From: Capronia americana
Lineage: Eukaryota; Ascomycota; Eurotiomycetes; Chaetothyriales; Herpotrichiellaceae
DNA length: 64,000 nucleotides
Direction: 5' to 3'
NCBI GenBank assembly: GCA_016110215.1
Contig: JADWQD010000017.1
Span: 124,001-188,000 of the forward strand
Shown one piece after another: positions 22,971 through 32,563 of the stretch; position 1 is the first letter of the stretch; the number at the start of each line of letters is the position of its first letter. The notes beneath the pieces are model-generated. The model was not told where the DNA came from. It worked only from the letters and a program-made list of their open reading frames with translations, and did no database searches. The position numbers and the translations under genes are program-made.

Positions 22971-23986
22971 CCAGACTTCAACCCAGACAAGGCACAGCTA
23001 GTCGTGGCAGTAGATGCGGTATCTGCTGCCAATTTGGTTGTTTACTTAGTCTTCGCGCCATTTGCTCTCTTTTGCCTTGTCAAGCACTGCAAAGCCGCCG
23101 CTCTCAGATGATGGTATGTGAATGTGTTCTGCATACTTCGCATAGTGACAGGCGCTGTCGGTCTCAAGGGAAATCGCAATGGGGACACGTATCTCACCCT
23201 CAGCAGCATAGGTATCTCGCCTCGGATGCTCGCAGTATCTGGAATTCTCCATGAAGCGTATGTTGAACCCCGTGTGAGGGGGACCCGGGTTGATGGTCAA
23301 CCTCGATTTTATCGAGGACTAACGGCTACTCCTAGGGGGCTTGCCACCAACCCACGATTGCAAAAGAAGTCGGATGCAATGCTCGAGCTTTGGTATCGCA
23401 CCATTGTGGGGACAGGAATGGCTTTGGTCATCCTCGCCATCGTCCATTTTGAAAACAACTAGCATATTCAGAAAAGCAAAACCGAGCTTGATGTCGGTGC
23501 GGCGATTGCTTGCATAGCTTGGGGACTGCTTGCTCTCTGGGCCTTACGGTCGTTGTCGTACGCGCGCAGACGCTTTCAAAATGAGAATCCGAGCGTGGTG
23601 CGAAATGGCAAAGTGGTACGTGTGTGGAACGGAGCGAGACACTCCCCAAATGAAACACATGGAGAAGAACGAAGCTGACAACGCCATGCTCGCAACTCCT
23701 TTTCGCCGGCTTTGTCGCCCTACCTCTTCTTGCGCTGCGCATCGCCTGGGGCGTGGCGTGCCTCGAGCTGAAGGTCCACCGCCCAAGCTCCGACTTTCTT
23801 ACCTCCGTAGTTATCACTGTTTGTCTCAGCGTCGCCCGGGAAATGGGTATTATCGCCGTCATTCTTGCAGCTGGCGTCTATGCCCACCGACTGCTTGATG
23901 AAATGAGGACTGTGCTCAGCGAAGTCAACAAGGGCAGGAGCCAGGCGATACCGAGCGCTTTGGACGGTTCGAAGTTCGGCAGTTGA
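22971..23986 (+). pseudogene. broken multi-pass membrane protein gene (DUF7702-like)
   Basis: The reading frame begins with PDFNPDKAQLVVAVDAVS and gives hydrophobic segments typical of a fungal seven-helix family that I recall as DUF7702 (WYVNVFCILRIVTGAVGL; ISPRMLAVSGILHEA; LLFAGFVALPLLALRIAW; MGIIAVILAAGVYAHRLLDE). A 59-nt intron at 23616-23674 joins in frame. A 78-nt segment at 23258-23335 has GTATGT, ACTAAC and CTAG signals of a second intron. The gene is broken by in-frame stops at 23109-23111 (TGA, in the position of the usual Gly before Trp) and 23460-23462 (TAG). No start ATG is found upstream in frame. It is therefore a recent pseudogene, unless the stops are sequencing errors. The family name is from memory. 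Confidence 0.62.
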
Positions 23987-24639
23987 AACTCCAAGTCTGA
24001 GAGTCGACTTCTTCAGCATTGAAGCGACCTGTGCTCGGCTAAGACAAAAGAAATGGGGCGTGTAGATGGAGGCCATGAGAACCACCTGTGTGAAGCAACG
24101 AGTAAATTGGTTAGGATAGGCTCCAGCTTGTGTAAGAAGATGAAGGTTGAAATGTGTAAATCGAAAGGAGGTGAAGCTTGAAAGACGCGGGAAGGATCAG
24201 GACAAGTAGCCAAGCAGAATCTTCGCCATTCGTCTATCATCAGAAGCCAAACTTGAAGTCACTGAAGTAGCTAGACAAGGTACCTAGGTATCCAGGTATC
24301 ATGCCCTTGCTGCAGGTGTGTAACGGTCCATGGCCACTACAGCACGAGTTCTTCGACGTACTTCTTCGATAAAGCTTCGCTAAACTTCGACAAGCTCTTC
24401 GTATTTTATTGTGTGGAGTCCGACCGTCCGACTACCGTACGTAATCAGGGAGATCGGTCCAATCGGAACACCGGTAAATAAAGCATCCCGCCTAACTAGA
24501 ATGAATTCTGCAACCTCTTCGACACTAAGCCCAATGTGCAGACGTCCTGTGCCAACCACAGACTGTGTCACTGCCTCAGCGATGATTGACGGCTCGAGAC
24601 TTGGATCGGCATCTTGATCGCTGGCTGCGATTTGTCCGT
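23987..24639. other. intergenic region, no gene seen
   Basis: It lies between two pseudogenes. A minus-strand open frame at 24380-24643 (LHIGLSVEEVAEFILVRRDA) has no recognised family and no partner exons. Confidence 0.4.
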
Positions 24640-26030
24640 TCAATCGCCGCAGGGACGCATCTCAAAACATGCCTCTTCTGTGGCGCAAGCTTCGAAAAAC
24701 ACTCTTCTTACAGCGTGCTCCTCCAGGACCTTATCCTCCCAGCAACTATCCGACCAGACTTGACAGATCCCCTAATCTGACATAACCACACAAAGGCTGA
24801 GTAAGACACGGACGCTCCCAATTCAGAGACCGCATTCTCCGGCAAAGCGAGAGAGGAGCCCGAGCAAACTCCGCCGTGGCAGTGCCACCTTATGATCGGG
24901 CAGCCTCCTCATGGTCTACTCTGGGAGGCCGTGTAGTGCTTGTCAGCCTTGCCGCAACAAGTGACGAAAGGTTTGCGCTCGAAATGAAATTCCGCGGAGG
25001 CGAACATCCCAAGGTGCCGATGCAACCACCACCAGCCCCAGGATTAAAAGTGGAACAAATGCAAGCGTACTCCATATGCTAGACCCGGTCGTGTTCTCTA
25101 GGCTGAAGTCGCTCGTCGACCTATGGCTGAGTAGTGGCGCGAACCTACCCCTGGCGGGTCCGCTTGAGAACGACACTCCTTCAACCCTACTCAGAAGTAC
25201 CTACTGACTGGGTGTCCACTTATCACGGCACCCTGTCAAGAAACACCGCTACCCAGCTTGCTACACACAGATGCATAACCTGGAGCGAATTCATTTCGCA
25301 ACTCACTGGTTTCAACACGCGCTGGGAAAGCCTCGGAATTCTCTTCACGACGGCAAGCAGAGCTGCGCTTGACATTTCACGATTCCCTTTGCTCTATGTG
25401 ACACACCCGGAACGACGCAAGCTCATCAAACTGTTGACTCGAATAGGATATGCCTGCCTCGAGAAGTGTCTTTCTCTAGATTGCATGGACGACCTGCAAT
25501 TGGTCCTTTAATACGAGAACTTTATCTTGCATTCTCAAGTCTACGGCGACCAGAGTAAGTTTGGCGGTTTCAGCTTGATAGCATCGGTTTGCTGATCAGG
25601 TACTTAGCCTACCACACGTGGAGGAAGATGGGGGGCCTTGCAAGCTCTGTGTTCGCTCTTGGCTATCCCGAAACCATTGATTCGGACATGGCAAACATTC
25701 CGCCGTTCATAATACAACTCCGGAAATCTGCGTTACGCAGAATTTACACCGCCGACAAGAATCTCGCACTATTTCTTGGGCGCCCACCCCGAATTACACG
25801 GCCGTACTGTCATTTGCAGTTACCAGACCTCATCTCGGGGCTCTGTAAGGACGCCCAAAGTATTACTAATTCCGACCAAGCCAATGCCGGTCAAAGTTCG
25901 CATGCGCCTGATGTCTTCCCGTACCGAAGATGAATTTCGAATGCTATCAGCTACACCGCACATACGCGTTGTGCTGCAATTTTTGCTTCTGTCAAGGAGG
26001 ACACATTAGCGCTCTTTCGTGACACCAATT
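24640..26030 (+). pseudogene. broken Zn2Cys6-type transcription factor gene (middle homology region)
   Basis: Pieces in several plus-strand frames align in order with a C6 fungal regulator: LDPVVFSRLKSLVDLWLSSG (25079), then TRWESLGILFTTASRAALDI and LDCMDDLQLVL (25310-25508), YENFILHSQVYGDQ (25512-25553), an apparent intron 25555-25607 (GTAAGT to TTAG), YHTWRKMGGLASSVFALGY, IPPFIIQLRKSALRRIYTAD and LGRPPRITRPYCHLQLPDL (to about 25850), and an out-of-frame tail (CAAIFASVKEDTLALFRDTN). The frame is broken by a TAA at 25509-25511 where family members have a Gln codon, and by frame changes before 25200 and after 25900. No intact zinc cluster was found upstream. The CAA to TAA change fits repeat-induced point mutation but does not prove it. 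Confidence 0.75.
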
Positions 26031-26049
26031 TGTTACATCGAATAGAATC

Positions 26050-26460
26050 TACACGTGTCTGGTTTTGAAAGTTCTCGGGCAGCAACGAACGAGCGGACAA
26101 GAAGGAAATTTAGGCAGCAGCGTAAGGGCAGGGGACTTCCCAGGTCCCCTTACGCCCGTCCGAAACAGATGCCTAGCCGAGAGGCAAGTATAGCCGATCG
26201 CCAGGGGCCAGGTCAGGCCCCAAGTGTATTTGCTCAGGGCGTGCTCAGGGCCCAAGGCGCACCCCTGAGCCCGAACTGGCGCAGCGCTCCCTGTGGCTCG
26301 CCCAGTGCTCGGACGCGCTCCCCCGTGCTCGGCCGGCCTCCTTCGGAGCTCCTTCACGTGCTCGAGTAAAGCGGCCTCGCTCCCTTTCCTGAACGAAAAA
26401 GGGAAGGGGGAAAGCACAGTTCGGGGCATATATAATGTATATATATATATAAATAAAAAT
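26050..26460. repeat. GC-rich island followed by TA-rich microsatellite
   Basis: 26100-26390 is much richer in G+C than its flanks and has short inverted repeats, for example CGTAAGG near 26121 against CCTTACG near 26149. It ends at a TATATATATATA run at about 26439-26450. No coding signature is seen. It could be an inserted non-coding element. Confidence 0.4.
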
Positions 26461-26662
26461 CACCTTCTATCCGGCTCAAATCAAACAAAAGTCGGTTAGA
26501 AAGGTCAAGATCCAAGTTCAGTAGTGCATATGTGCACTTTTCGTGTCCGAAATCACGCGGAATTCCAATTTCATCTGATGATTTCAATCACATACGTAGA
26601 AGAAACGTGAGCGTGGATTGATAGCATCTGTATAATCCTCGTTTCCGGAAGAGTATTCTAAT

Positions 26663-27613
26663 TCAGCTCACTATTGGCGCCGCTTCCACCACTACTGAAC
26701 CTGTGTCTGCGGCTTGCGCCTCCTTCGCAGGCCCGTCATCCACGATGGACTCGTACACCAAGGGCTGCTTGACGAAGCGCGCGTCGGTGAGACCTTGCTG
26801 CCACCGGTCAAATGCCTTGCGTGGTATGGTGGCGGTACTCCACATGCCATTGCGCCGGAAGGAATTGACCACCTCGACAGCAACCTCGACGGGGACCTTG
26901 GGAAAGAGCTCGGCGATCTCGTCCCGGAAGGCCTCGGCGTCGCGCTGGAGCACCCACTCGATGCCCTTGTTAAGCGCAATACAAAACCGCTTCTGCGCCT
27001 CCCGTAGCTCCGGGGTGATGGTCGACGTTTCTCGGTAATACACGCTCCAGGGGACTTCGCCTTGCGTGACCATTTCCATCGCGATCGAGACGTCGGGATT
27101 GCGCGCAACCATCGCCTTGGCAGACAGAGTGTCTGTGACGAAGAAATCGCCCATGCCGCCTTGGAACAGGTTTCCCAGCATGACACCGTCCAGATCTTGG
27201 ACGAAATCCACCGATTTGGGGTCGATGCCGTGCTCCCGCAGTAGCATCTTGAAGAAGAGTCCGACACTGGCGCCGCCGATGGATTTCATCAGCACAGTCG
27301 CCCCATCCACGTCGGCGAGACGAAACTCTCCGCAGCTTGTGCGCCTGAGCAGCGCCAGAGGGCAGCGGTTCGCAATCTGCGCGAACACGGTATAGTCTTG
27401 TACTCGATCGTGGTACATGGACGGCACCCAGATTCCGCCAAGGGCCATGTCGGCGGAGCCGTCGGCAAGCGCGTCGAGAACACCGTCCCAGGGTGTAGGG
27501 ATTGTTGTGACGACATCAAGGCCTTGCTCGTTAAAAAATCCGTGCCGAGAGGCAATGTATTGAGGCAGGTAGTTGATGTTGTAACCCGTAGCGGTAAGGC
27601 GGAATGGCTGCAT
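26663..27613 (-). CDS. NMT1/THI5-like, ABC-type substrate-binding domain protein, intronless
   Basis: 316 residues in one exon, starting MQPFRLTATGYNINYLPQYI. The order of motifs is that of the SsuA/NMT1/THI5 periplasmic-binding fold: an early LPQYIASRHGFFNEQGLDV helix, a PTPWDGVLDALADGSADMAL box, and a central hinge (IGGASVGLFFKMLLREHGID, GGMGDFFVTDTLSAKAM). Fungal THI5 makes the thiamine pyrimidine from its own His and PLP and carries a CCCFC motif. That motif is absent here, so this is probably not HMP-P synthase. Bacterial relatives bind sulfonates, pyrimidines or aromatic acids for ABC import. No signal peptide is present, so it acts in the cytosol, perhaps as a binding or catabolic protein. 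Bacterial origin is possible. No obvious partner gene adjoins. Confidence 0.75.
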   Translation of the reverse strand: MQPFRLTATGYNINYLPQYIASRHGFFNEQGLDVVTTIPTPWDGVLDALADGSADMALGGIWVPSMYHDRVQDYTVFAQIANRCPLALLRRTSCGEFRLADVDGATVLMKSIGGASVGLFFKMLLREHGIDPKSVDFVQDLDGVMLGNLFQGGMGDFFVTDTLSAKAMVARNPDVSIAMEMVTQGEVPWSVYYRETSTITPELREAQKRFCIALNKGIEWVLQRDAEAFRDEIAELFPKVPVEVAVEVVNSFRRNGMWSTATIPRKAFDRWQQGLTDARFVKQPLVYESIVDDGPAKEAQAADTGSVVVEAAPIVS

Positions 27614-29054
27614 GGTTTGTTAAACGTCGTCTTCTTAACAATCTCGGACTGGACTTGAATGGGCTGTGACCTTAACAGCTATGCAGACCGATGCAATTTC
27701 AGTATTGAGGTTGTCGGTCGCGTTTGAACAAAAAGTCGTCTTCCGATGTGGTGCAACCCCATGGTCTAAATAGTCCTCCACTCGAGAGGAGCACTGTGGT
27801 AGTATTCAAGCCTCTCGGACGGATGCGAAATAGTACAGCGTGATAGAAGCAGACTGTGAAAAGGTCAGGTATCCCACCTGCTAGACGCTGTTCGAGATTA
27901 TCTAGTCGGAAAATCCCTACCCGTCGAGCGGATGGAGTGTCGAAATCGGCATATCCCGATGCAGCACCGAGATTTCGGACAGGACCTAGGACAGACAGTC
28001 TTGGGCCAATGTATCAAAGCGCTGCACTTTTGCATTACTGCAACTATGATACTGATCAAACGCCACCAGAAGCGCTCGTGGGGAATTGACTCGAGGCAAA
28101 GAACCTAAGAGATTCGCAAGGTCTGGAAAAGATCCGTAGGAGCATGTGCCTTGGATAACAATGGAACATGACTGGGAGGGTCATCCGAGTGCCTGTAAGG
28201 ACGCCGCCAAGGTGTCACAGGCCGTATGGGCGTTCGGGACCCACTCGTAATATTATGATAGTAGGCCTTTACAACTATATAGTAGGCAAGTTGAATCCAT
28301 CATGAACCCCGAATTGAGTCCCTTTAAATCCATCAAGTCCCCGGAATTGAGTCACAGGAGGTGCTTAAGTGCTGACTGCTCATCTTTTCTCTGCTCTACG
28401 CCTGCTGTTCAGTGAAGGTCGCTCAGTCGCCTGTCGTGCCTGTCAAGCACGCGGCCGCCATGACTTCAGCAATCTCCGCTCGGCAAATGCCGGGCCGTGC
28501 TCTGTCGAAGGGGATCAACAAGGCTTAGGATAAGACATTGGTCTGCCTTCTGCACATACTCATGACTTTCGTGGAATTCATTAACTGTCAGAGCAAACGC
28601 CGCTTCTAATACCAGTTTCCTCCATTCGCAAATGGACCTGCGGCCAGAAGCAGAGCGACCCCGGCCGCCTAGCGACAGCTTGCCTTCCATGTGTGGAAAG
28701 CTCATTTCAATTTGCACCCTTCCTCACGGGCCTCCATACACACAGAAATAACCCTACCTGCTCAATCCCTGACGGATTCTTCCCAACCTGACAGGCCCCC
28801 GGTACGGAACGTGCCCCGGATCCGCATTCCGTGCGCGTTGCTGAAGAATGCAACTTTTAAATAGTCCTCGAAGGCCAAGGCTCTGGAAGGATGTTGACTG
28901 ACTGGCTTCGTCCTCTCAGCGACTTAGTTTTTGTTTCTGCATTGGAACTTGAATTCCGTATGGCCTGCTATGATTCCAAAGACCGACCTCTTCTCGCCAG
29001 TTTTGATACCCTGCCTCGATTTATTGGGGTTTGCACCACCTTAATTGACAAGAA
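27614..29054. promoter_or_regulatory. long divergent intergenic region
   Basis: 1.44 kb between the start codons of the NMT1-like gene (minus) and the ice-binding protein gene (plus). It contains GAATTGAGTC twice at 28311-28352 within a short direct repeat (TCCATCA...CCCCGAATTGAGTC). No gene is seen. A TTTAAATAG string at 28855 lies about 200 bp before the ice-binding gene. Confidence 0.45.
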
Positions 29055-31340
29055 ATGACTATCTGGGCGCGTTCGCTACTGTCCTTCGGACTCACTTTTG
29101 TTGCCATCAATGCCCAAGCTATCAACCTCGGGACGGCGGCGCCTTTTGCAGTCCTTGGTGCCTCGGCCGTGACAAATACCGGCATAACCGTCATCAACGG
29201 CGACCTGGGAGTTTATCCTGGAACTTCAATCACCGGGTTCCCTGATGGGATCGTCAACGGCGTGGTCCATAACAGTGATGCCGTTGCCCAGATTGCTCAG
29301 AACGATGCAAATACTGCATACAACGTGGCTGCTGGGCTTGCATATACCGCAGGCAACGACCTCACCGGCCAGGATCTCGGCGGAAAAACACTTGTCCCTG
29401 GTGTCTACCACTATGATTCTTCTGCTGGTCTCACAGGCACCTTGACTCTCGACGGCAATGGCGACCCCAACAGCGTTTTCGTCTTCCAGATCGGGAGCAC
29501 CCTTATCACTGGCACAGGCTCTGTCGTGGCCTTGACCAACGGCGCCCAGGCATGCAACGTTTTCTGGCAGGTTGGAAGTTCCGCAACCCTAGGGACCGGT
29601 ACTATATTCAGCGGAAACATCCTGGCACTGGCTTCGATTACGGTCAATTCTGGAGATATCAACGCAGGAGGCTTGTACGCCCTGACAGGGGCTGTGACTT
29701 TGATAAACGACGTGATCAATGCTCAGCCACTTTGCGTCAATCCAATATATCCCCAGACCACCACCACCACCAGCGCCGGTATCATCACCAGTTCAACATT
29801 GGACACCTTGACCTCAACCACCGACTCCTTCACTACATCTGATACACTCTCAACTCTCAGTACGACTGAACCTACTTCAGCCCCCTCTAGCACAGCCCCC
29901 TCCAGCACAACCACCGATTCTTTCACTACATCTGATACACTCTCAACTCTCAGTACGACCGAATCTACTTCAATTCCCTCTAGCACAAGCCCCCCTAGCA
30001 CAGCCCCCCCTAGCACAACCCCAGAATCCTCAACTACATCTGATACACTCTCAACCCTCAGTACGACAGAATCTACTTCAATTCTCTCTAGCACAATCCC
30101 CTCTTCTACAATCCCCTCTTCCACAATCCCCTCTAGCACAATCCCCTCTTCCACAATCCTCTCTAGCACAATCCCCTCTAGCACAATCCCCTCTAGCACA
30201 ACCTCCGACTCCTTAACCACATCTGAAACCCTCTCGACTCTCAGTACGACCGAATCTACTTCAACCCCTTCTAGCACAACCCCTTCTAGTACGACCTCGT
30301 CTTCTACAACCCCCTCTAGCACAAACTCCTCTAGCACAAACTCCTCTAGCACACCCTTCTCTAGCGCAATCTCTTCCACGACAGCTTCTAGTACAACCCC
30401 GTCTAGCACAGCCCCATCTAGCATAACCCCCTCTACTACAACCGCCCCTTCCACAATCACCTCTTTCACGACAACCTCTACTACAACTGAGTCTAATATA
30501 ACTGAATCTACTACAGCCGAATCCACTACAGCCACATCTAGTGCAACAGCATCTACTACAACCGAATCTACTGCAACCATATCTACTACAACCGAATCTA
30601 CTGCAACCATATCTACTACAACCGAATCCACTATAACCGAATCTACTACAACCGAATCTACTTTAACCTCTTCTAGCACGACCGCATCCACTACAACCAC
30701 ATCTACCGCAACCGCATTTACTACGACCACATCTACTACGACCACATCTACTACAACCACGTCTACTGCAACCACATCTACTGCAGCCAGCTCCGGTTCA
30801 ACCGCTTCCAGCACGACCACCTCAACTGCGATCGTATATACAACCACGACCACAACCGCTTCCGCAACAACCCAAACGGCCTCCACATCCACGTTTACCA
30901 CAAACTCCTATAAGAAGATATGCTGGGAAGAGTGGCTATGGAGTCAGACATCTGACTCAAGTTTTGGGTCTTCCACCCTACTTTATCCAACTGAAGCACC
31001 CGTCCCGCCTGTCTGGACCATGACTGTTGTCCCTTATCCTGCGGTCGAGTCGTCAGAAACACGTTGGGAAGACGTCAATCTCTATAGTAGTCCTTCAGGG
31101 ACGTTAGAGGCTCCAACACAGTCACAGTCCTCTGACTCGGCTACAGCAGTCTATGGTGGTGGTGGTGGTGGTGGTGGTGGAGACGACATGGCCAGGACTA
31201 CAGGGTCTTCGACTGGCCTTTCGAAACCGAGTTCCTCTAGCGCACCAGGGTCTTCCGAGTTGTTCACTGGCCGCGCGACAACAGTTTCCCCTCATTGTTT
31301 TCTCGGTGTGATTGTTATCATGGGAATGGGTTTTATGTAG
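29055..31340 (+). CDS. DUF3494 ice-binding-like surface protein with Ser/Thr stalk
   Basis: 761 residues in one exon. A signal peptide (to about residue 22, SFGLTFVAINAQA) is followed by a complete ice-binding-like DUF3494 domain at about 23-227, with the hallmark starts INLGTAAPFAVLGASAVTNT and TVINGDLGVYPGTSITGFP and the end VTLINDVINAQPLCVNP. Residues about 235-620 are almost pure Ser/Thr with repeats, a mucin-like, probably O-glycosylated stalk. A Trp-containing segment, eight glycines and a hydrophobic end (CFLGVIVIMGMGFM) follow. The end is short for a GPI signal, so wall anchoring is plausible but unproven. DUF3494 proteins bind ice or act as adhesins in bacteria, algae and fungi, and are often spread by horizontal transfer. 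The intronless structure fits that. Confidence 0.88.
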   Translation: MTIWARSLLSFGLTFVAINAQAINLGTAAPFAVLGASAVTNTGITVINGDLGVYPGTSITGFPDGIVNGVVHNSDAVAQIAQNDANTAYNVAAGLAYTAGNDLTGQDLGGKTLVPGVYHYDSSAGLTGTLTLDGNGDPNSVFVFQIGSTLITGTGSVVALTNGAQACNVFWQVGSSATLGTGTIFSGNILALASITVNSGDINAGGLYALTGAVTLINDVINAQPLCVNPIYPQTTTTTSAGIITSSTLDTLTSTTDSFTTSDTLSTLSTTEPTSAPSSTAPSSTTTDSFTTSDTLSTLSTTESTSIPSSTSPPSTAPPSTTPESSTTSDTLSTLSTTESTSILSSTIPSSTIPSSTIPSSTIPSSTILSSTIPSSTIPSSTTSDSLTTSETLSTLSTTESTSTPSSTTPSSTTSSSTTPSSTNSSSTNSSSTPFSSAISSTTASSTTPSSTAPSSITPSTTTAPSTITSFTTTSTTTESNITESTTAESTTATSSATASTTTESTATISTTTESTATISTTTESTITESTTTESTLTSSSTTASTTTTSTATAFTTTTSTTTTSTTTTSTATTSTAASSGSTASSTTTSTAIVYTTTTTTASATTQTASTSTFTTNSYKKICWEEWLWSQTSDSSFGSSTLLYPTEAPVPPVWTMTVVPYPAVESSETRWEDVNLYSSPSGTLEAPTQSQSSDSATAVYGGGGGGGGGDDMARTTGSSTGLSKPSSSSAPGSSELFTGRATTVSPHCFLGVIVIMGMGFM
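29810..30890 (+). repeat. Ser/Thr-coding tandem repeats
   Basis: Inside the ice-binding gene. A unit of about 60 bp encoding TTSDTLSTLSTTESTS recurs at about 29830, 29920, 30040 and 30220, separated by many 12-15-bp units encoding SSTIP/SSTTPS, then degenerating to ESTT/TSTT triplet-like units. Such arrays vary in length between strains. Confidence 0.85.
31155..31180 (+). repeat. (GGT)n microsatellite coding for Gly
   Basis: A run of GGT codons adds eight consecutive glycines to the ice-binding protein. Confidence 0.9.
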
Positions 31341-32563
31341 AAATGACGACAGTCAGGATGGTGGCAGGCGATGTTTGTCAGGTATGATTGCCAATACCGT
31401 AACTTGATGTAGATAGTGGGACCCCGGCCTTTCATTTCTTTTCGTTTTGCTGAACAGTCGGCTATGTAGCCCGACAGGATTATACAAGCACGTGATGGAT
31501 GAGTTGACCGTCCTGGAAGAATTATACCAATTGGTTCTCTCGAACGAGGGAGTGGTCTAGTCTTGTGGTGAGTAGCAATGTCAAGGCGAGTCGGTACCGG
31601 TAGGGATAAATGATTCAAGATTCGTCATTTCACTCCAAGTACCTGCTGTATACAGCTTTAGCAGATGTTCCGCAGTGAGGGAGGTCAATCAGCAACCATG
31701 AATTAGGACGCTTCTCGATCACACTGCCATCGATGTTATCAGTGCCGTCCGTTGAGGTTCCAATACGTGTCCGACGCGAGGCCTGACTATATTTGGAGTT
31801 TGCCCGAGCTCAGTGCTGGTACACTCGTCGACACCCGGCCTGCATGATTCCCGGGTGGAAGAAGCGGGAAAGATGCTTTCCATCCAGCGATGTACATACC
31901 AATACCAGATGAGAGAAGGAGTTCGGGAATGCCGTAGTCATGACAACCTGGGCGACAGTCGCGCTCGAGGAAAGGAACAGATCTCGCAGCCACTTGCCGC
32001 CGATTCTTGACTGACAACGTGTCCCACCCATGCAGGGCCCTCCGATGCTGCCAAACTGGATGCTTGTACAACGAGGGACAAATGTTTCTGACGGATTGTC
32101 TGGAGAACGTGTTTCCACACAAAGTCGACCAGAGACGTTTGCACCACCGCAACGCCATCTGCAAGGGCTCCAGCAAAGACCAGTCTCCTTATGCATTGGT
32201 GAAAGGTAACTTCTAGTCGCCATAATAGAAAAATGACTGTCGATGACTCTTGGATTCCGAATGGTGGGGTTTGTCTGGTCATGTTTTCAATCCCCTATGC
32301 AATTTTTAATAACCACTATATAAACGCCAGTACCAGCAGACGTCGCGGGATACGTAAGAGCTTTCTGAAGATCGATCAGTCGTCGGTGATATCATAGAGG
32401 GCAGATAAGGTAATCTTTCTGGCGAGCGCGGTTTATACAGATGGAGAAAGGGCGTGCACCTTGTATAGCCCCTATAGTGGTATACGTTCACGAGGAGCCC
32501 TCAGGCATGGGAGATTGCTTCATTCCACAGCCTCAATATTGGTGGAAGACAACGAAGAGATTT
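31341..32563. other. intergenic region with an unassigned coding-like fragment
   Basis: At 31870-32280 the minus strand shows codon usage like that of genes: one frame gives ADGVAVVQTSLVDFVWKHVL, then another gives GGKWLRDLFLSSSATVAQVV. Frames change without convincing splice sites, so it may be a gene relic. A TATATAAA lies near 32317. The rest shows nothing. Confidence 0.35.

Noticed and set aside
24990..25005. TCCGCGGA core at about 24992
   Set aside because: It lies in a pseudogene and lacks the GGAA/TTCC arms. The 6-8 bp core alone is expected by chance in 64 kb.
24876..25176. Short opposing frames read as a membrane protein on the minus strand
   Set aside because: The plus-strand pieces fit the decayed regulator in order. 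The minus-strand frame is its shadow.
29810..30890. Regular repeats that might suggest a CRISPR array
   Set aside because: The repeats are in-frame protein-coding, imperfect and without unique spacers, in a eukaryotic gene.
29723..30901. Long minus-strand open frame, very rich in Val, Glu and Asp
   Set aside because: It is the antisense of the Ser/Thr repeat region. Repetitive ACN/TCN codons leave the other strand open. It has no start context or family features.
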